Shown here piece by piece: positions 18,358 through 25,825 of a stretch of DNA of 64,000 nucleotides. The stretch is from positions 1 to 64,000 of the forward strand of contig NZ_CP060695.1 of NCBI RefSeq assembly GCF_014352875.1, read 5' to 3'. How positions within the stretch are numbered: position 1 is the stretch's first letter; each line of letters starts with the position of its first letter. The DNA comes from Polaribacter pectinis (lineage in GTDB: Bacteria > Bacteroidota > Bacteroidia > Flavobacteriales > Flavobacteriaceae). Made by a program: the position numbers and the translations under genes. The notes under the pieces were generated by a model. It saw only the letters and a list, made by a program, of their open reading frames with translations. It was not told the origin of the DNA and made no database searches.

Positions 18358-19035
18358 TTACGCAAAAATAATAGGCGAACCTTTATTGAAGTTTGGAGAA
18401 TAAAATACTTTTTTTATGTTGAAAAAAGTAGAAAAAACAAAGGTTTTTTTAGAGATTATATATCTTTTTAAAAGATTTAAAATTGACGTTGAAATCCTTT
18501 TAAAACTATCAAGTATAAACTGAATATCTTCTAATTTATCAATATCATTTAAGATTTCTAAAAAGGAAATTTCTAAATTTTTAGATTTTGAAATTGATGT
18601 AATACATTTTTGTAAACGATTGGTTTGCCAAGGTAATTTTAAGAACGTTTTTTTATTAAAATGTTCTTTTCTAATTCCCATTAAATAAAAACCACCATCT
18701 TTAGATGGTCCTAAAACCAAATCGTTAGAAGATAAATTGGTTTCGGTTTCTAATAAATGACGCACTTTTAAATGTGGTGTATCATTACCAATAGTAATTA
18801 CATTGTCGAAACCTTTGTTAAAAAGTGTTTCTACTGCATTAGAAAAACGCTCTCCAAAATTGTTTCCAACTTGCTCTTTTTCAGAAAAAAGAAAGTGTTT
18901 AATTCCAGATTTTTCTACCGTTTTTAAAGTTTGATTATTTAATGCAGAAAAAATTTCAGTAGAAAGAAATGATTTTCTTTCCGTTTCTTTTTCAGCAGAA
19001 TTTGCAAAAATTAATATGGCAGTTTTGTTTCTCAT
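18358..19035 (-). CDS. Second DUF2064-like transferase, divergent copy
   Basis: A 225-aa protein related to the one at 10184-10798: it has ITIGNDTPHL and GPSKDGGFYLMGI, matching the family signature. However, the N-terminal GxxKTRL motif is absent; the same region reads ANSAEKETERKSF. The last 45 or so residues are Lys- and Phe-rich and extend past the usual family length of about 200, perhaps an added tail or a drifted end. It lies 28 bases after arsS and is probably cotranscribed. It may be a partner or regulatory subunit for the intact copy, or a separate transferase. Function not established. Confidence 0.75.
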   Translation of the reverse strand: MRNKTAILIFANSAEKETERKSFLSTEIFSALNNQTLKTVEKSGIKHFLFSEKEQVGNNFGERFSNAVETLFNKGFDNVITIGNDTPHLKVRHLLETETNLSSNDLVLGPSKDGGFYLMGIRKEHFNKKTFLKLPWQTNRLQKCITSISKSKNLEISFLEILNDIDKLEDIQFILDSFKRISTSILNLLKRYIISKKTFVFSTFFNIKKVFYSPNFNKGSPIIFA

Positions 19036-19041
19036 TTATTT

Positions 19042-19062
19042 ATGCAAGGGGTTTAAACCCTT
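19042..19062. repeat. Small palindrome between arsS and the DUF2064 gene
   Basis: GCAAGGGGTTTAAACCCTTG is nearly a perfect inverted repeat around TTTAAA and fills most of the 28-base gap. A short intercistronic hairpin is likely. Confidence 0.5.
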
Positions 19063-19063
19063 G

Positions 19064-20119
19064 TTATGCTACAACACCTTGACAGCTACTTCCTGCACCA
19101 GCAGTACAACCATAACAATGTTGATTGATAATAATATTTCTGTCTTGTAATAATTCTTCGTTGTAATCTTTAATGTGTTTTACTTTACTTGCTACTTTTA
19201 AATTTAGCATTTGATTAAAATCACAATCAAACAACCAACCATCCCAACTTATAGAAAGTGTATTTGTACACATTACGTTTTCCACAGCTGAAGGATTGTA
19301 TGCGTCTAACAAAGAGTGCATATAATCTTCATAATTATCTGAAGCGATTAAATAATCTAAAAAACGACTAATTGGTAAATTTGTAATTGCAAAAAGACTA
19401 TGGAAATCGATATCAAAATCTTCTTTCAACGCTTTTTTGAAATCATTTTGTAAGGCCATTTGATCTCCAGGTAAAAATGCTCCTGAAGGGTTATACACCA
19501 AATCTAATTTTAAATCAGATCCAGGCATTCCATAACCAACTGCATTTAATTCTTGCAATGCTTTTATAGATAAATCGAAAACGCCTTCTCCACGCTGTTT
19601 ATCTGTTTTTCCACGAGTCCAATGTGGCATTGACGAAACTACGTGCACATTATGTTTTTTGAAGAATTCTGGTAAGTCGTAATATTTTTTATTTGCTCTA
19701 ATAATTGTTAAGTTAGAACGTACAATAAAATCTTTAATTCCTGCTTTTGATGCTTCTTCTACAAACCATCTAAAATTAGGATTCATTTCTGGAGCTCCAC
19801 CAGTTAAATCTAACGTGTGTGCTTCCGTTTTTTGAATGACTTCCAAACACTGTTTCATCGTGTCTACAGTCATAATTTCTTTTCTATCTGGACCAGCATC
19901 TACATGACAATGTTCACAAACTTGGTTACACATATAACCCAAATTTATTTGTAGAATTTCTAATTTTTTAGGACGTAAAGGAAAATGACCAGTTTCTTTA
20001 ATTTTTGCTGCAAATGTTGGTAATTCTCCGTTTGCAAAAATTCCGTTTGAAAGAATTTCCATTTGACGTGAGGTATTTGCAATATCGTTATTTCTTGCTT
20101 TAAGTGATTTTGTAGCCAT
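19064..20119 (-). CDS. arsS: Arsenosugar biosynthesis radical SAM protein ArsS
   Basis: A 351-aa radical SAM enzyme with the cluster motif CNQVCEHC (Cys64, 68, 71), followed by HVDAGPDR, and LTGGAPEMNP near 109 as the glycine-rich SAM motif. The C-terminal half holds the family mark HCYGCTAGAGSSCQG. In this family some members carry selenocysteine in the C-terminal motif; here all codons in that region are ordinary Cys codons. Known work links ArsS to adding the deoxyadenosyl group of SAM to methylated arsenic, leading to arsenosugars. It is flanked by the CMD peroxidase-like gene (167 bases upstream) and a DUF2064 gene (28 bases downstream), which is the usual neighbourhood. Confidence 0.93.
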   Translation of the reverse strand: MATKSLKARNNDIANTSRQMEILSNGIFANGELPTFAAKIKETGHFPLRPKKLEILQINLGYMCNQVCEHCHVDAGPDRKEIMTVDTMKQCLEVIQKTEAHTLDLTGGAPEMNPNFRWFVEEASKAGIKDFIVRSNLTIIRANKKYYDLPEFFKKHNVHVVSSMPHWTRGKTDKQRGEGVFDLSIKALQELNAVGYGMPGSDLKLDLVYNPSGAFLPGDQMALQNDFKKALKEDFDIDFHSLFAITNLPISRFLDYLIASDNYEDYMHSLLDAYNPSAVENVMCTNTLSISWDGWLFDCDFNQMLNLKVASKVKHIKDYNEELLQDRNIIINQHCYGCTAGAGSSCQGVVA

Positions 20120-20220
20120 ATATGCTGAACTTGTTTCAGTATCTTTTTAAAGATGGTTTATAGTATTTACGAAGAAAATTGTGTTTTGGTTTTATTAGGA
20201 ATGAATATAGTTGGCTTTAG

Positions 20221-20275
20221 ATTTCTGCCTTCGCAGAAATAAGCGATTCACACGTTTTTTGCGAAAAGCAAAAAA
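20221..20275. repeat. Two adjacent hairpins upstream of arsS
   Basis: In the 167-base gap, ATTTCTGC/GCAGAAAT (20221-20228 and 20233-20240, 4-base loop) is followed by TTTTTTGC/GCAAAAAA (20255-20262 and 20268-20275, 5-base loop). On the minus strand the second hairpin ends in a run of T, so it could act as a partial terminator between the peroxidase gene and arsS, or the pair may be a dispersed repeat. Confidence 0.5.
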
Positions 20276-20286
20276 TGGTTCTCTGC

Positions 20287-20622
20287 TTACATTTCTAGCT
20301 TATTTACTTTATTCATCATTTGAACTCCATGCACTAAAGTTGCACCACTTTTAATTGCAGCACCCACATGAATTGCTTCCATCATTTCTTCTTTGGTAAC
20401 GCCTCTTTGTAAAGTGTCTTTTGTATACGCATCTATACAATATGGACATTGTTCTGTGTGCGCAACTGCCAAAGCAATTAAAGATTTTTCACGAGCAGTT
20501 AAAGCACCTTCTTCAAAAACTTTTCCATAATAATCGAAGAATTTGTTTCCAAGTTCTTCGTTCCATTCTGTAATTTTTCCGAATTTTCTTAAATCTGCGG
20601 AATCGTAATATGTTTTAGACAT
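20287..20622 (-). CDS. Arsenosugar-associated peroxidase-like protein (CMD family)
   Basis: A 111-aa single-domain carboxymuconolactone decarboxylase/AhpD-like protein. The redox motif is CPYC (Cys59, Cys62) in HTEQCPYCIDAYT, with EAIHVGAAIKSGATLVHG after it. Members of this subgroup are found next to ArsS and are named arsenosugar biosynthesis-associated peroxidase-like proteins. It may reduce arsenic species or supply thiol reducing power, but this is not proven. It lies 39 bases after the DUF547 gene on the same strand. Length matches the family. Confidence 0.9.
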   Translation of the reverse strand: MSKTYYDSADLRKFGKITEWNEELGNKFFDYYGKVFEEGALTAREKSLIALAVAHTEQCPYCIDAYTKDTLQRGVTKEEMMEAIHVGAAIKSGATLVHGVQMMNKVNKLEM

Positions 20623-20661
20623 TTATCTTTTTTTGAAAATTAAAAAACGAAAGATAATAAT

Positions 20662-21372
20662 TTATTTTCCGTTTAAACTCCAATCATATTTTAAATAAGA
20701 AGTTCTTGCGTTTTTCTTAATTTCAGTATCAGAATATTTATTTAAATAGTCGATTACAGAACCATTTTTAGTAAAATCTTCTTTAAACCAATCGAAAATT
20801 GAAGAAATTTGAACTTTCTTATTCGATATTTTATTTCTTGATGAATCGTTTACAAATTCTTTCATTAATTTTTCTAATGAAGCATCTACGTTTTCTTCTG
20901 TAAAAGCCATGTTTAATAATTTAGGACAAGAACCAGATGCGCAATTTACACCAACGTGAATTCTTGGGTCGAACAAGTTTTTACGTAAAATTTCGTGTTC
21001 TATATGGTCTAAAGTATAGGTTTTTCCTCCAACTTTAGCGAAAGGAATTTTCCAAGCGGTTTTTCCTTTTTCTTTGATATCCATAATACTCTTTAAAGGA
21101 AAGTTTTCTAATATTTTTTTGATTGTATATGCGTTGTAAGCATTAATCCAAAAAGCTTTTTGTTTATTTTCTGACCAAGAATTGTCTAGCGAAGTTTTTT
21201 CTAAATAAGAAATGTAACTGTCTAATTTTGCTTTGTCTTCTTTAAATGATTTGTAATCTACAATTCCGTCTTTGGTAACGTGCTTTTGAAGTAAATCGTT
21301 AAAAATAGCTGTTTGAGCATTTGCTTGACTAAATGTAAAAACGGTTATAAGTGCTAAAAGTATTTTTTTCAT
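20662..21372 (-). CDS. Exported DUF547 protein
   Basis: A 236-aa protein with a clear signal peptide (MKKILLALITVFTFSQANAQ) followed by one DUF547 domain: FWINAYNAYTIKKIL near residue 72, TYTLDHIEHEILR near 120, and RIHVGVNCASGSCPKL near 137. The Cys of NCASGSCP and the His of HVGVNC hint at a thiol-based active site, but no activity is established for the family. It is the first gene of the minus-strand arsenosugar run. About 290 bases separate it from rpoD downstream in coordinate terms, and that region should hold its promoter. Probably periplasmic. Confidence 0.85.
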   Translation of the reverse strand: MKKILLALITVFTFSQANAQTAIFNDLLQKHVTKDGIVDYKSFKEDKAKLDSYISYLEKTSLDNSWSENKQKAFWINAYNAYTIKKILENFPLKSIMDIKEKGKTAWKIPFAKVGGKTYTLDHIEHEILRKNLFDPRIHVGVNCASGSCPKLLNMAFTEENVDASLEKLMKEFVNDSSRNKISNKKVQISSIFDWFKEDFTKNGSVIDYLNKYSDTEIKKNARTSYLKYDWSLNGK

Positions 21373-21490
21373 TGTATGTTTTGTTTGTTGTTTTTTTAGA
21401 CGAAGATTTTTTTAATTGATTACAAGTATACCTTCAAAGTTATTAAATAATGTGTTTAGTTTTAGGCTTGCTATTATTTAATTGATTGGT

Positions 21491-21572
21491 TTAGCCCTGA
21501 TTGAACGGTTTGTTTGAGCTCTTTTTTATTCTTTTTTGAATTAAAAAAGCGAGTAGTGAAAGCAGGAAAAAG
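21491..21572. repeat. Dispersed intergenic repeat, copy 1
   Basis: GATTGAACGGTTTGTTTGAG (21499-21518) and AAAAAAGCGAGTAGTGA (21543-21559) recur exactly, in the same order and orientation, at 43946-43965 and 44048-44064. The spacer differs: 24 bases here, 82 there. The element lies between the start of the DUF547 gene and the end of rpoD. Confidence 0.75.
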
Positions 21573-21577
21573 CTTCA

Positions 21578-21612
21578 AATAAAAAACTCCCAAAAATGAA
21601 TTTGAGAGTTTT
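21578..21612 (-). terminator. Terminator of rpoD
   Basis: Arms AAACTCCCAAA (21584-21594) and TTTGAGAGTTT (21601-21611) pair with one mismatch; on the minus strand a run of six T follows. It lies about 50 bases past the rpoD stop. Confidence 0.65.
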
Positions 21613-21660
21613 GTAATATTATTTCGGTATGAATGAAATACCTATAGCAATCTGCGATTA

Positions 21661-22524
21661 CTAGCCTAGGTAAGTCATTAAGATTTTAGATCTAGAAGTA
21701 TGTTTTAATCTTCTAATTGCTTTTTCTTTAATTTGACGAACTCTTTCTCTTGTTAAATCGAAAGTTTCTCCAATTTCTTCTAAAGTCATTGGTTGGTGTT
21801 CTCCTAAACCAAAGTATAATTTTACAACATCTGCTTCACGAGGAGTTAATGTTTCTAAAGCTCTATTAATTTCGATTCTTAAAGATTCGTGTAATAAAAC
21901 TCTGTCTGGATTTGGAGATTCTCCAGAATTTAAAACGTCGTATAAATTAGAATCTTCACCTTCAATTAAAGGAGCATCCATAGATACGTGACGTCCAGAA
22001 TTCTTCATAGATTCTTTTACGTCATTAACAGTCATGTCTAATTTCTTCGCAATTTCTTCAGCACTTGGTGGGCGCTCGTTTTCTTGCTCTAAAAATGCGT
22101 ACATTTTGTTAATTTTATTGATAGAACCAATTTTATTTAACGGTAAACGCACAATTCTAGATTGTTCTGCTAATGCTTGTAAGATAGATTGACGAATCCA
22201 CCAAACTGCATAAGAGATAAATTTAAAACCTCTAGTTTCATCAAAACGTTTTGCCGCTTTAATTAAACCTAAATTTCCTTCATTAATTAAATCTGGTAAT
22301 GTTAATCCTTGATTTTGATATTGTTTTGCAACAGATACCACAAATCTTAAATTGGCTTTTGTTAATTTCTCTAATGCTCTTTGGTCACCAGCTTTAATAA
22401 GCTGTGCTAATTCTACTTCTTCATCAGCAGTAATTAAATCTACTTTACCAATTTCTTGTAAATATTTGTCTAATGATGCAGTTTCTCTATTGGTTACCTG
22501 CTTGGTAATTTTAAGTTGTCTCAT
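21661..22524 (-). CDS. rpoD: Primary RNA polymerase sigma factor RpoD
   Basis: A 287-aa short form of the primary sigma factor, as usual in Bacteroidota, lacking region 1.1. It starts [27 protein letters not shown] (region 1.2). Region 2 has [35 protein letters not shown] and [16 protein letters not shown]. Region 3 follows, and region 4 ends with [28 protein letters not shown]. It directs transcription from promoters of the TTTG/TAnnTTTG type. It is alone on its strand, with a terminator after it. The 225-base gap to the divergent ECF sigma gene holds both promoters. Confidence 0.97.
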   Translation of the reverse strand: MRQLKITKQVTNRETASLDKYLQEIGKVDLITADEEVELAQLIKAGDQRALEKLTKANLRFVVSVAKQYQNQGLTLPDLINEGNLGLIKAAKRFDETRGFKFISYAVWWIRQSILQALAEQSRIVRLPLNKIGSINKINKMYAFLEQENERPPSAEEIAKKLDMTVNDVKESMKNSGRHVSMDAPLIEGEDSNLYDVLNSGESPNPDRVLLHESLRIEINRALETLTPREADVVKLYFGLGEHQPMTLEEIGETFDLTRERVRQIKEKAIRRLKHTSRSKILMTYLG

Positions 22525-22749
22525 GTATTCTAAACCGTAAGCTTTTTTAAGATTATTGAGAGGCTTACAACTACTTATACGTAAGAAAGAATGTAAATGT
22601 TACAAAACATCTAAACTTTTTTTATTTTCTTTTTGCATTTTGATAAAAAGAACAATTTATACCATTCGTCGACTAATGAATACAACTGAACTTTTTAAAA
22701 TAAATAAATGTGACCTATTCTATTTCTTTGTGTCAAAAATATAACCGAA

Positions 22750-23319
22750 TTGAAAACTATCAGTGTTCAAAACTTAACGGACGAAGAATTAGTCTTTAAA
22801 ATAGCAGCAACTAACAATTCTGAATTGTTTGCTATTTTATATGACAGATTCTCTAAAGTTGTTTACAATAAATGTTACGGTTTCTCTAAAAGTAAGGAGG
22901 AAGCTGAAGATTTAACACACGATGTTTTTATTAGGCTGTTTGTAAAGCTGAAAACTTTTAAAGGTAACTCTAAGTTTTCTACTTGGTTATATTCTTTTAC
23001 GTATAACTTCTGCGTTAATTATGTGCAAAGAAATGCATATAAGAAGAAAGAGAAAGTTACAGTTGTTACAGACCAAATTAAAGAAGAAGAAACTTTAGAC
23101 GAAATTGATGATGCAACTCTTTTGGAGTTAAAATCTGAAAAATTAGTAAGAGTTTTAGCATTAATTGAACCTGAAGAAAAAATGATTTTAATAATGAAAT
23201 ATCAAAACGATATGAGCATTAAAGAAATTAAAGAGGTTTTAAATATCGGTGAAAGTGCCGTTAAAATGCGCGTTAAAAGAGCAAAAGAGAAAGTGGTTAA
23301 AATGTATCAAGAACTGTAA
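22750..23319 (+). CDS. ECF-type RNA polymerase sigma factor
   Basis: A 189-aa sigma-70 family factor. Region 2 covers about 15-85 (LYDRFSKVVYNKCYGF, AEDLTHDVFIRLF, FSTWLYSFTYNFCVNYVQR) and region 4 covers about 130-185 (ALIEPEEKMILIMKY, SIKEIKEVLNIGESAVKMRVKRAKEKV). There is no ATG in the right place; the best start is TTG at 22750, giving MKTISVQNLTDEEL. The linker between regions is long and acidic. Just 10 bases downstream lies a 64-aa gene and then an MscS-like channel, likely one operon. No recognisable anti-sigma factor is present, so the control mechanism is open. Confidence 0.88.
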   Translation: MKTISVQNLTDEELVFKIAATNNSELFAILYDRFSKVVYNKCYGFSKSKEEAEDLTHDVFIRLFVKLKTFKGNSKFSTWLYSFTYNFCVNYVQRNAYKKKEKVTVVTDQIKEEETLDEIDDATLLELKSEKLVRVLALIEPEEKMILIMKYQNDMSIKEIKEVLNIGESAVKMRVKRAKEKVVKMYQEL

Positions 23320-23329
23320 TTTTTTATTT

Positions 23330-23524
23330 ATGAGTAATCCTTTTAAGAAAATACTACATCATTACGAAGTGCCTAAAGTTTTAAAACAAAAGGTGTTGAA
23401 TGATGTTAACATGATAAAATTAACTTTAGACATTGCTGATTTGTTTATGGTGAAATATCCAAATACTGTTAGTGACTTTTTTACTGCAAATAAAAGGAAT
23501 ACTAAAGACAACAACCAAAACTAA
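23330..23524 (+). CDS. Small protein after the sigma factor, unknown function
   Basis: A 64-aa protein starting MSNPFKKILHHYEVPKVLKQKV. It is 10 bases after the sigma factor stop and 5 bases before the channel gene, which supports it as a real middle gene of the operon; a longer frame upstream overlaps the sigma gene and is less likely. It is hydrophilic and helical, with LKQKVLNDVNMIKLTLDIADLF, and ends in a polar tail. No transmembrane helix or zinc motif is visible. It could be a cytoplasmic partner of the sigma factor, but nothing in the sequence proves this. Confidence 0.7.
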   Translation: MSNPFKKILHHYEVPKVLKQKVLNDVNMIKLTLDIADLFMVKYPNTVSDFFTANKRNTKDNNQN

Positions 23525-23529
23525 ACCAC

Positions 23530-24357
23530 ATGAAATTGCTAACTCTAAAATTAGAATCAGATTTTAATTTTCTACAAAACCTGTGGGGTGATTTTGTAGA
23601 TTTTCTGCCACAATTACTTAAAGGAATTGCTTTTTTAATTATTGGTTGGTTACTTATTAAATTTATTTTATTCATCATAAAAAAAGCATTAGGCTTTACT
23701 AACATAGATAGTTTACCAGAAAAATTAAATGTTGATGAGATTTTTGGAAATTCTTCTTTAAAAATTCAACCTACAAAAATTATAGTTACAGTTATAAAAT
23801 GGATTCTTATTTTAGTTTTTATAATTGTTGGGTCAGAATTATTAGGTTTAAGAATGATTTCTGAACAATTAAGTAATTTAATTTCATATTTACCAAAACT
23901 AATAAGTGCCTTAATAATTTTTGCAATTGGTATTTATGTAGCTAATTTAGTAAAGAACGCATTAACTTCTTTGTTTAAATCTTTAGAACTAACTGGTGGT
24001 AATTTAGTAGGTAATATTGCTTTTTATATTATTGCTATTGTTGTTTCTGTAACAGCATTAAATCAAGCAGGCATTAATACAGATTTAATTACCAATAATT
24101 TGTCTATTATATTGGGTGCTATTTTAGCCTCTTTTACAATAGCATTTGGTTTAGGATCTAGAGATGTAATAAAAAGATTGTTATTTGGATATTATTCTCG
24201 TAAGAATATACAAGTAGGTCAGACTATAAAGGTAGAAGGTTTAGAAGGAGTAGTAGAATCTATAGATAATATTTGTTTGATTTTATTAACTAAAAACGGT
24301 AAGTTAGTTTTACCAATAAAAGACATAGTAGATAATAAGATTGAAATTATAAATTAA
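23530..24357 (+). CDS. MscS-family mechanosensitive channel-like protein
   Basis: A 275-aa membrane protein. One hydrophobic segment near 30-50 (LLKGIAFLIIGWLLIKFILFII), then two more in the conserved TM-helix repeat near 88-110 and 120-145, then the pore-like helix near 200-215 (SFTIAFGLGSRDVIKRLLFGYY). A short beta domain follows, VGQTIKVEGLEGVVESID. It lacks the large C-terminal cage of E. coli MscS. Such proteins release solutes on hypo-osmotic shock. It follows the small protein by 5 bases, and the ECF sigma factor likely controls the group. A bidirectional terminator follows. Confidence 0.8.
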   Translation: MKLLTLKLESDFNFLQNLWGDFVDFLPQLLKGIAFLIIGWLLIKFILFIIKKALGFTNIDSLPEKLNVDEIFGNSSLKIQPTKIIVTVIKWILILVFIIVGSELLGLRMISEQLSNLISYLPKLISALIIFAIGIYVANLVKNALTSLFKSLELTGGNLVGNIAFYIIAIVVSVTALNQAGINTDLITNNLSIILGAILASFTIAFGLGSRDVIKRLLFGYYSRKNIQVGQTIKVEGLEGVVESIDNICLILLTKNGKLVLPIKDIVDNKIEIIN

Positions 24358-24415
24358 TAATATTTAAAATTTGATAGAGTGTTGGGGGACAATTTATCAT
24401 CGTGATTTATTTCAC

Positions 24416-24450
24416 AAAAAAAGAGACCGTGAAAACGGTCTCTTTAATTT
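24416..24450. terminator. Bidirectional terminator
   Basis: AAGAGACCGT (24421-24430) pairs perfectly with ACGGTCTCTT (24435-24444) around a GAAA loop, with A-rich DNA before and T-rich DNA after. It serves the MscS-like gene and the convergent deoxynucleoside kinase gene. Confidence 0.9.
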
Positions 24451-24467
24451 TATATAAAAATAATAGT

Positions 24468-25082
24468 CTAAAATAAACCGTTTATTTGTGCGTCTATTCT
24501 ATCTATAATGTATCCTAAATCTTCTTGATTTTCTACAAAATCTAAATTATCTACATCAATAATTAATAATTTTCCTTTTGTGTAAGTAGAAATAAAAGCT
24601 TCATAACGCTCATTTAATCTGCTTAAATAATCGATACTTATTGAGTTTTCATAATCTCTTCCACGTTTGTGAATTTGCCCAACCAAAGTAGAAATGTCTG
24701 CACGTAAATAAATTAATAAATCTGGCGGAGTTACCAAGTTTTCCATTAATTCAAATAGAGAGCTGTAATTGCTGAAATCTCTATTGGTCATTAAACCCAT
24801 TGCATGCAAGTTTGGTGCAAAAATATGCGCATCTTCATAAATGGTTCTGTCTTGTATAATGTTTTTACCCGTTTCTCGTAATTCTAAGATTTGACGAAAA
24901 CGACTGTTTAAAAAGTAAACCTGTAAATTAAAAGACCAACGTTCCATTTCTCCATAAAAATCGTCTAAATACGGATTCTCATCAACAGACTCAAAATGAG
25001 GTTTCCATTTATAATGTTTGGCTAATAGTTTGGTTAGTGTGGTTTTACCAGCACCAATATTTCCTGCGATTGCAACGTGCAT
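24468..25082 (-). CDS. Deoxynucleoside kinase
   Basis: A 204-aa kinase phosphorylating deoxynucleosides for salvage. The P-loop is GNIGAGKTT (7-15); other motifs are FESVDENPYL near 34, FLNSRFRQI near 58, IQDRTIYEDAHIFA near 76 and the ERYE region near 170, which match bacterial dAK/dGK enzymes. The start MHVAIAGNIGAGKT is usual for this family. It ends 20 bases from the shared terminator. The exact base preference cannot be told from sequence; deoxyadenosine or deoxyguanosine is most likely by family. Confidence 0.92.
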   Translation of the reverse strand: MHVAIAGNIGAGKTTLTKLLAKHYKWKPHFESVDENPYLDDFYGEMERWSFNLQVYFLNSRFRQILELRETGKNIIQDRTIYEDAHIFAPNLHAMGLMTNRDFSNYSSLFELMENLVTPPDLLIYLRADISTLVGQIHKRGRDYENSISIDYLSRLNERYEAFISTYTKGKLLIIDVDNLDFVENQEDLGYIIDRIDAQINGLF

Positions 25083-25147
25083 ATTTAATATTGAATAAAA
25101 TTAAAAAGGGATGCTAAAGGTACTAAAATTTTGCAACTACAAAAGCA

Positions 25148-25825
25148 TTAACATAGCAATTTATAACCGAAACCTCTTACATTCATAATTTGAATAGTAT
25201 CGTCATTTCTTAATTTTTTACGAAGTTTACTTATAAACACATCCATGCTTCTGGCGTTAAAGAAATCGTCATTTCCCCAAAGTTTATTTAAAATAAAAGT
25301 TCTGTCTAAAACTTCGTTTTTCTTTTCAACCAAATAAAATAATAATTCGGCTTCTCTATGTGTAAGTTGAACAATTTCTGAAGAATGTATTAGTGTTTGC
25401 TTGGTGAAATTAAAAGTATAATTTCCTATTTTAATGTTTTCTATATTAGGCTTTAATTCAATTCTATTTAACAAAGACTTAATTCTAACAATTAATTCTT
25501 CCATTGAAAAAGGTTTTTTTAAATAATCATTTCCACCATTATTAAAACCTTCTAAAACATCTGATGTTTGCGATTTTGCTGTTAGAAAAATTATAGGAAT
25601 ATGTTTGTTTTCTAATCTGATTTCTTTTGCTAAAGTAAATCCGTCTTTTAAAGGCATCATTACATCTAAAACTAAAATGTCTGGTTTTTCTGTTTGATAT
25701 ACTTCGTAAGCTTTTTCACCATTTTCTGCATGAAACACAACAAAATCTCTAGATTCTAAACTCTCTTTTACAATCATTCCTAAACTTGCTTCATCTTCTG
25801 CTAAAAGGACTTTTACTTTATTCAT
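25148..25825 (-). CDS. OmpR/PhoB-family response regulator
   Basis: A 225-aa regulator. The receiver domain (1-120) has the acidic pair DE at 11-12, the phosphorylation Asp54 in LVLDVMMP, and conserved FLTAKS and KKPF. The winged-helix DNA-binding domain (about 130-225) has LTHREAELLFYLV and FISKLRKKL, ending MNVRGFGYKLLC. Its start overlaps the histidine kinase stop by 8 bases, so the two are coupled. OmpR-type regulators usually bind short direct repeats one helical turn apart; such repeats lie at 27461-27490, upstream of the divergent GLPGLI genes. Confidence 0.95.
   Translation of the reverse strand: MNKVKVLLAEDEASLGMIVKESLESRDFVVFHAENGEKAYEVYQTEKPDILVLDVMMPLKDGFTLAKEIRLENKHIPIIFLTAKSQTSDVLEGFNNGGNDYLKKPFSMEELIVRIKSLLNRIELKPNIENIKIGNYTFNFTKQTLIHSSEIVQLTHREAELLFYLVEKKNEVLDRTFILNKLWGNDDFFNARSMDVFISKLRKKLRNDDTIQIMNVRGFGYKLLC

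Noticed and set aside
19064-19120. Possible selenocysteine in the C-terminal ArsS motif
   Set aside because: The motif uses ordinary Cys codons and the frame ends in a normal stop; there is no in-frame TGA to read as Sec.
21491-21572. CRISPR or tandem array in the rpoD gap
   Set aside because: Only single copies of each repeat block occur at each place, with no regular spacers.
22556-22744. Small open frame between rpoD and the ECF sigma gene
   Set aside because: It covers the divergent promoter region, has no plausible domain and a codon pattern unlike its neighbours.
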